A DNA stretch of 23,359 nt, from NCBI GenBank assembly GCA_036897095.1, contig JAYMSP010002596.1:1-23359 (forward strand), read 5' to 3'. The notes below the pieces were generated by a model that was given only the letters and a program-made list of their open reading frames with translations, had not been told where the DNA came from and ran no database searches. The position numbers and the translations under genes are program-made. Of the stretch, positions 18,937-23,359 are shown one piece after another (position 1 is the stretch's first letter; every line of letters begins with the position of its first letter). This DNA is from Plantago elongata. Lineage: Eukaryota; Streptophyta; Magnoliopsida; Lamiales; Plantaginaceae.

Positions 18937-19875
18937 ATTTTTGTTAGCAAAGGCTCCAGGAACAAAGACTCTAATAAATTGGATGTTGGTCGACCTTATC
19001 ATATCATGATTCATGGTGCCAGTGGAGCGTTTAGGTCACGACGTCACGTGATTATATTATCTTACGCCATCGGAGGTTGGACTCCATGTATGTTTCCTGA
19101 CATTCATTGGATGTTCTTCCTGTAAGGGGAGAACGGCCTCTGATATTCCGGTTCATTGGATGATTGTTCCATTTAATTATTATTTTTACCTCCGGACTAG
19201 TCAACACAAACAAGAACAAGTTCATAAACAAAGTTCAATTAAGATTAACTAATTACAATTACTCAAACCAGGACACACCAATTCAACAACAAGATTTTAA
19301 ATAACACGGGTGTACCGAGGCAGACGCAGAATCAATGTCAAAGGGCGAAATTATATATATAAAATATTTTTAGGATTGTGGGATCAAAATTTAAAATTTT
19401 CGAAAATATTACTTATAAAAAAGATAAAATTCCGAGGTTCCCCCCATCCGCCCCTGCAAGTACATAATTGAACAAATATGAATACCAGAGATTTCGGCTA
19501 CATTGAATAAACTGATCAAACATCACTCGACCCCATTGCCTGTCAAACTCGCTAAAACAATCACTCCGTGAAGGGAATGAACAAATCACAACCAGTACAT
19601 ATACATACCGTTGAAAGGATGAACCGGAGCCGTTGTATCTTGTATCAACAATGAGTGATGATGAATTTTCAACCCAAGACAATCTGGTAATTGCAATTTT
19701 ATTCTAATGCTCAAAGATCTCAGAAGAAGTTTGAATTCAGAAATGGTATAATGTAGTCTCTCAATCCCACATTATAATTGTGGAGTTTTTTAACTATTTC
19801 CACATTTCTTTGAAGAATAGTATTAAAATAAACGTAAGCCTCTGTCCTCTTCGTTTTCAACATAATGAACAAAAC
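18937..19875. other. Non-coding interval
   Basis: No convincing gene. About 19310-19460 resembles a dispersed plant repeat: its right part ccccccatccgcccctgc (read in reverse, gcaggggcggatgggg) faces a weaker gaggcagacgcag on the left. I cannot define its ends. A possible isolated exon lies at 19609-19683. Confidence 0.4.
19609..19683 (-). pseudogene. Possible isolated exon of an unknown gene
   Basis: On the - strand a 75-bp open stretch reads LSWVENSSSLIVDTRYNGSG then SSFQR. It is flanked by an acceptor-like aattaccag and a donor-like gtatgtat. The residues look protein-like rather than random, but I do not recognise the family. No neighbouring exons are evident, so it may be a gene fragment carried or left here. 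Confidence 0.2.
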
Positions 19876-20126
19876 TGAGGGCTGATTGGAGTAACATCCA
19901 AATGCCCGTTTGGATGCTACTCTTTGGGTTTGTTATAACATTTAAATGCCGAAGATCGAAATGTCTCTACAGTAGCAACATTTTTATCTACCTATATAAC
20001 AAACCTATAATACCCTATCCAATTACAATTCTATACCAAATAAAATTTTAACAATCCCACTACAATTTCGATCACTATTCAGACATTTAAATCGGGGCAT
20101 TTAAATCGCATGCCAATCAGCCCCTG
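19876..20126. mobile_element. MITE with GGGCTGATTGG termini, probably hAT-like
   Basis: A 251-bp non-coding element. The left end is tgagggctgattgg; the right end read in reverse is caggggctgattggc, so the termini are inverted over about 12 of 14 bases. Subterminal atttaaat-type motifs recur near both ends, and the left arm has an inner palindrome atccaaa-tgcccg-tttggat (19897-19916). The CAGGG-type end suggests hAT. The expected 8-bp target duplication is not clear (aacaaaac versus aataatct), so the superfamily is tentative. Confidence 0.6.
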
Positions 20127-20829
20127 AATAATCTAAACATAACTTAAATTAATGAGTTTTCAGAAAGAAACTAATTAACCTTGTCTCCTTCTTAATTACT
20201 TTTATGCTATTAGAAAAAATAATTTCTCCATACATATGTGAAATAGCGTTTGAATGTGACAAGTGGAGTTCCACGATCCAAACCTTAATACGGATGAACT
20301 CGATAGGGTTTGAGGTCGACTCACTTGAAAATGAGGTCGAGGCCTTAAATGAACTCAGTTTTGCTTATTGAGTCAAATAAGGCTCAGCTTGTCTATGGCT
20401 CGATAATAGTCGGATCACAGATGAATATGCATTCTTATATATTTATAGCAATTTTGGGTAATAAGGCCAACCTCAAAAAATGAACCAAACTCAGCGTAAT
20501 GAGATACTCAAGTCGACCATGAAACATTACCATATATTCATATGCATATGATTCAGATAATGAATGTACCCAATGAAAATGAAAAGAAGGTAAGATTAAT
20601 CTAAAACATTGATATCATCATCCACCACAATATTTTGGTACTCAAGTTGCACCAGATCCCATAGATAATTCAATTGATCATCTAAGATTAAGCTAAAACG
20701 TACTAAAACATGAGAATAAATCCTACTACTAATATACAAACACCGATTCAGTAAATAAGAAGACGTAGAGAATGAAAAAGGCAGATGATAATATCGATGA
20801 GTAATAAGTAGGTAAGTAAACAAAACTAA
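20127..20829. other. Non-coding, 3' flank of the RALF gene
   Basis: No gene recognised. The right part (about 20590-20829) should include the 3' untranslated region of the - strand RALF gene. I do not see a poly(A) signal I could place with confidence. Confidence 0.5.
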
Positions 20830-21168
20830 CTAACCTCCTCTAGCACATCTGGTAATAATCTCACAACCTCTGTTGTAAGTGTTAACTTGACCAGCAGAAC
20901 CCTTACAGTTGTAATAGGAAGCACCAGGTCTGTCACAAGGAACCAAATCTCTTCTGAGAGTGTCATAACTAATGAATCTCTTCTGCATCAACATCATCCT
21001 CCTATTTATCTCCGAATCCATCATCATCGTCATCTCTTCTTCAGCAAAAACCCCTGATTTTGAATTGACCTTCTCAACTGAGAGTGATGACACCCCTCTA
21101 CATACAACTAGTATCACCAGGACAAGGGTAGTAGTAGTAGTGAGAAATTGGTTTGTTGTTCTGGGCAT
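20830..21168 (-). CDS. RALF-like (rapid alkalinization factor) peptide hormone precursor
   Basis: A 112-residue preproprotein, one exon, stop at 20830-20832. RALF peptides are secreted cysteine-rich signals sensed at the plasma membrane by FERONIA-type CrRLK1L receptors with LLG co-receptors; they raise apoplastic pH and restrain growth. Residues 1-28 form a signal peptide (threonine-rich, then LVLVILVV). An acidic propeptide follows. RRMML (56-60) fits the R-x-x-L site cut by subtilase S1P in precursors of this group, and releases about 52 residues. The mature part has FISY (65-68, for the usual YISY), VPC, GASYYNC, RGC and TRC, giving four cysteines at 78, 88, 102 and 108 in the spacing of the two disulfides. 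An in-frame ATG 14 codons upstream (21210) is less likely because it would put a non-hydrophobic extension before the signal peptide. The frame is intact. Which RALF subtype it is cannot be settled here. Confidence 0.93.
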   Translation of the reverse strand: MPRTTNQFLTTTTTLVLVILVVCRGVSSLSVEKVNSKSGVFAEEEMTMMMDSEINRRMMLMQKRFISYDTLRRDLVPCDRPGASYYNCKGSAGQVNTYNRGCEIITRCARGG

Positions 21169-21406
21169 TTTGTGAATAATTAAGGGTACAAGATTCAATT
21201 GTTGCCTCATTTGTCTGTCTTGTGACTTTGCGAGTGTGTTTGTGAAAGTGAGATAATGTCTGTATGTCAGGGAGTGAGTTTGTGAAGGTGTGTAAATGCT
21301 GACCAGTCACGATGTCTTCAGGGAGACCACTAGGATATTTTCAAAACCGCCCACATCGCAACAACTACCTTTTATTTTTTTAATTAAAAGAGTCTAAGCT
21401 CTTCAA

Positions 21407-21415
21407 TTTTATATA
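21407..21415 (-). promoter_or_regulatory. Candidate TATA box of the RALF gene
   Basis: On the - strand this reads tatataaaa, about 240 bp before the chosen ATG. Transcription from about 30 bases downstream would give a leader of roughly 200 nt. Position and sequence fit a plant core promoter; there is no direct evidence of the start site. Confidence 0.4.
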
Positions 21416-21619
21416 TCATATTTAGAGCGGTTTGAATGAATCTGCAAACATCAAAAGTCGTATAATAATTACATCCCAAAAATATGCCCATCTAGCTAAA
21501 CTGGCTATTACCCACCTATCATATAAAAAATATACTAGATCAATGCTAAGCTTAGAAACCACAAAAACAATGGAAGAAATAAGCATTAATAATGATCCCA
21601 AAAGAGTGGAGCTGATGAT

Positions 21620-21985
21620 CGTGCCAACTCCTGTGCCATTCCGTGCCATTTACCGTGCCAAAAGACGTGCCATCAACCATCTCCAACTTGGCCATGTGCC
21701 AATATTTCCTATCCCCCTGCCAAGTCCCGAGCCAACTATCTCCAACTTTGCCATCTGCCGTGCCAAGAGTCATTGTGGTGCCATCTATCGTGTCAAAAGC
21801 CGAGCCCCCAACCGTGTCAATGCCAATGCCATTATATTTACTTAGTTTACCTATCTCCCTGCACATTAGCCGTGCCAGTTTTCCATTGCCCCAGCCATAT
21901 GCCGTGTCAAGAAATGAGCCAGCCTTTGTGTCCAGGGAGGCCCTTGCCAACTGAGTTGTCAAAACATCTTTCATGTGCCAAAATT
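21620..21985. repeat. Dense array of GTGCCA (TGGCAC) motifs
   Basis: Ten exact GTGCCA hexamers, several extended to CCGTGCCA, occur in about 365 bp, along with GTGTCA and TGCCAA variants. A longer unit is visible twice (atctccaacttggccatgtgcca and a diverged copy, about 21680-21765). On the - strand a 140-codon frame results, with recurrent G-T-x-D-G-T-like peptide pieces. I read that as a by-product of the repeat, not a gene. It is unlike the flanking AT-rich DNA, and I know no family for it. Confidence 0.6.
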
Positions 21986-21989
21986 CTAC

Positions 21990-22376
21990 TCTCCCCTGAA
22001 GGATTTAGATGCTCCCTAGTTCTTCTGACATGTTGGATCAACACTCTTCCCAGGCAGAACCAATGTCTTCCTTCCTGATGATATTTTTGTAGGGAGGTTT
22101 TAGAGACAGTTCCACCAAGTAATGCCCCATGAAACCAGTTACTATAGCAAAATGCAACCTGATAGGAGTCTAGTATAGCAGGGTGAACAAGAGGCAAACT
22201 GAAGGATACAATGCAGACTGTAAACACCACAGTCAAATTATATACTTCCCTATCCCTACATGCAGAACCCCCTAAGTCTAACACATTATCACAAAAACTA
22301 TCAAACATCAGAAAATTGAAAGAAATAAGCAACCTTTACACACATGAATAACTACAGGAAACAAGATAAAATATAG
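21990..22376. other. Non-coding interval
   Basis: No recognisable gene, domain or transposon end. A 141-codon - strand frame (21907-22332) shows no motif and overlaps the GTGCCA array. Confidence 0.4.
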
Positions 22377-22378
22377 GG

Positions 22379-22525
22379 ATGGGCCTTCTTTTTTCTGTTT
22401 TTAGCCTCTTCTTGACAGTATATCCTTTTTTCCAGTCCTCCTTGATGTAAATTTCTTTTTTAAACTGTAATATCTTTCTTTTGCAGTCTCCTTCATTTCT
22501 CTTTTTTCTAACCAGCCACCATATA
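22379..22525. repeat. Diverged duplication, left copy
   Basis: Similar to 22853-22999. Shared landmarks in order are tcttttttctgtttttagcc / attttttctgtttttgacct, a ccttttttccagtcc-type block, a taatatcttt...gcagtct block, and ctcttttttct. Polypyrimidine-rich on the + strand. The Lys-rich peptides on the - strand are not called as genes. Confidence 0.7.
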
Positions 22526-22852
22526 TCAACCAAGTCTGCTCTTATATGTGAAGGTCCATAGTAAAACCATGACACTTGACCTATGAAATGCACAAACCTA
22601 ACCAATGTCAAAAACCACCACAATTGTTCATGAAACTCACAAATACATAGACTAAAGAACCTTTCAATGAAGATCACAGACACTTCAACTATAACAAACA
22701 ACAATTGATTGCTAAAACTCATGCTATTCATGTCTAATCAACTGTTCAGTCCAATGGCACACAAGAACCCAAGTCATAATACTAAAAATTGACAAGAATT
22801 TCAGCAAATTAACTTGAGATATCCTTTGTTCCACATATATAGTCAAGACAGG

Positions 22853-22999
22853 ATTGTGGGTCTTATTTTTTCTGTTTTTGACCTCTTTAAGACTGTGTAT
22901 TCCTTTTTTGCAGTCCTTGTTGTTTGAATTTTCTTTTGGAGACCGTAATATCTTTTTTCTGCAGTCTCTATCTCTTTTCTTTTTTCTACTCAGACCCCT
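22853..22999. repeat. Diverged duplication, right copy
   Basis: The second copy lies about 474 bp from the first. Inside each copy two shorter related units (about 45-50 bp) each end in cagtc and can pair with an upstream gact or gacc, as in GACTG...CAGTC near 22891-22916 and GGAGAC...GTCTC near 22939-22968. Confidence 0.7.
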
Positions 23000-23299
23000 C
23001 ATCTCCAAATAGATCAATGTAAAGCAGATTTCAAATAAACAATTGATGAATGCATGGTTATGCTCATTGTTTATCAACATGTATGCAACAATCCCTAAAT
23101 GCATCATCCATACCTGAACTCTGAACTTATGCATTCAGACACAACAAGTAAAACAAACTTAAAAATTAAGGAAAGGGAGGAATTCTTCCATGTCAACCTG
23201 ACCACCATATAACAAACCTAGATATGCATCCTGTAGCAAGTAAAATTGCACAAATGATAACTTAATAAACTTGATTTAAAGCGGGTACAATTCTCTAGT

Positions 23300-23359
23300 C
23301 TAATCCTCTGATTCTAGTTTCCTAAGACGACGAACTTGGATCTTCAAATTCTTCGGTTT
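23300..23359 (-). CDS. Possible C-terminus of a host gene running off the window
   Basis: From the right edge on the - strand, 19 codons read KPKNLKIQVRRLRKLESED, then TAG at 23300-23302. The peptide is charged and helix-like, and codon use is normal for a plant gene, but 19 residues are too few to name a family. If real, the gene lies to the right and is transcribed toward the RALF gene. It could also be chance. Confidence 0.3.
   Translation of the reverse strand, partial: KPKNLKIQVRRLRKLESED

Noticed and set aside
18907-19125. 72-codon + strand ORF
   Set aside because: It starts inside the Stowaway-like MITE and has no recognisable domain.
20830-21210. Upstream ATG at 21210 as the start of the RALF gene
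   Set aside because: It would add 14 residues before a good signal peptide; the ATG at 21168 places the hydrophobic stretch correctly.
21552-21974. 140-codon - strand ORF with repeated D-G-T-like pieces as a repeat-protein gene
   Set aside because: The peptide repetition follows from the GTGCCA DNA repeat. There is no clear start context, domain or splice structure.
22336-23134. Two Lys-rich - strand ORFs as paralogous genes
   Set aside because: Their similarity reflects a duplicated A-rich/T-rich DNA segment; outside it the peptides do not match each other or any family.

Overview
The window reads as nuclear DNA from a flowering plant, probably a eudicot. It is AT-rich, has intron-split reading frames, plant transposon families (CACTA/En-Spm, Ty1/copia, MITEs) and one recognisable plant peptide-hormone gene (RALF). 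The species cannot be told from the sequence. I saw no bacterial or phage genes, CRISPR arrays, or tRNA/rRNA genes.

About 1-17217 is a nest of decayed transposons. (a) 1-6329 is a CACTA element and rearranged relatives. It holds a + strand transposase pseudogene (TNP2 part, DUF4216-like part, then a Transposase_24/En-Spm part), whose 5' end lies left of the window. Next come subterminal repeats, an inverted (- strand) internally deleted copy, and two CACTA-type termini at 6085 and 6329. (b) The 6329 terminus abuts a fragment of a Ty1/copia reverse transcriptase (copia B, 6332-6375). (c) That fragment is cut by a 9.2-kb copia element (copia A, 6376-15614) with two ~1.83-kb LTRs, flanked by 5-bp duplications tgtcc/cgtcc. 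(d) Copia B resumes in the same codon at 15615, runs through RT and RNase H, and ends in a short LTR near 17217. Copia B is therefore the oldest layer visible here, with CACTA and copia A inserted into it about 45 bp apart. None of the elements can encode a full enzyme set. Copia A has lost its protease, integrase and RT catalytic residues as well as frame. Copia B has only two stops, both explicable as C-to-T changes.

From about 17.2 to 20.8 kb the DNA is mostly non-coding, with minisatellite-like repeats, a Stowaway-like MITE (18695-18934), a probable hAT-like MITE (19876-20126), a weak small ORF and one possible isolated exon. The best intact host gene is on the - strand at 20830-21168: a 112-residue RALF preproprotein with signal peptide, propeptide cleavage site and four conserved cysteines. 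To its right are a dense array of GTGCCA motifs (21.6-22.0 kb), a diverged duplication built of small hairpin-like units (22.38-23.0 kb), and possibly the last 19 codons of a - strand gene at the edge.

I found no clearly new biological system. The most unusual signals are the long perfect hairpins in the CACTA subterminal DNA, the in-frame-deleted transposase derivative, the structured repeat-bearing leader of copia A, and the GTGCCA array.
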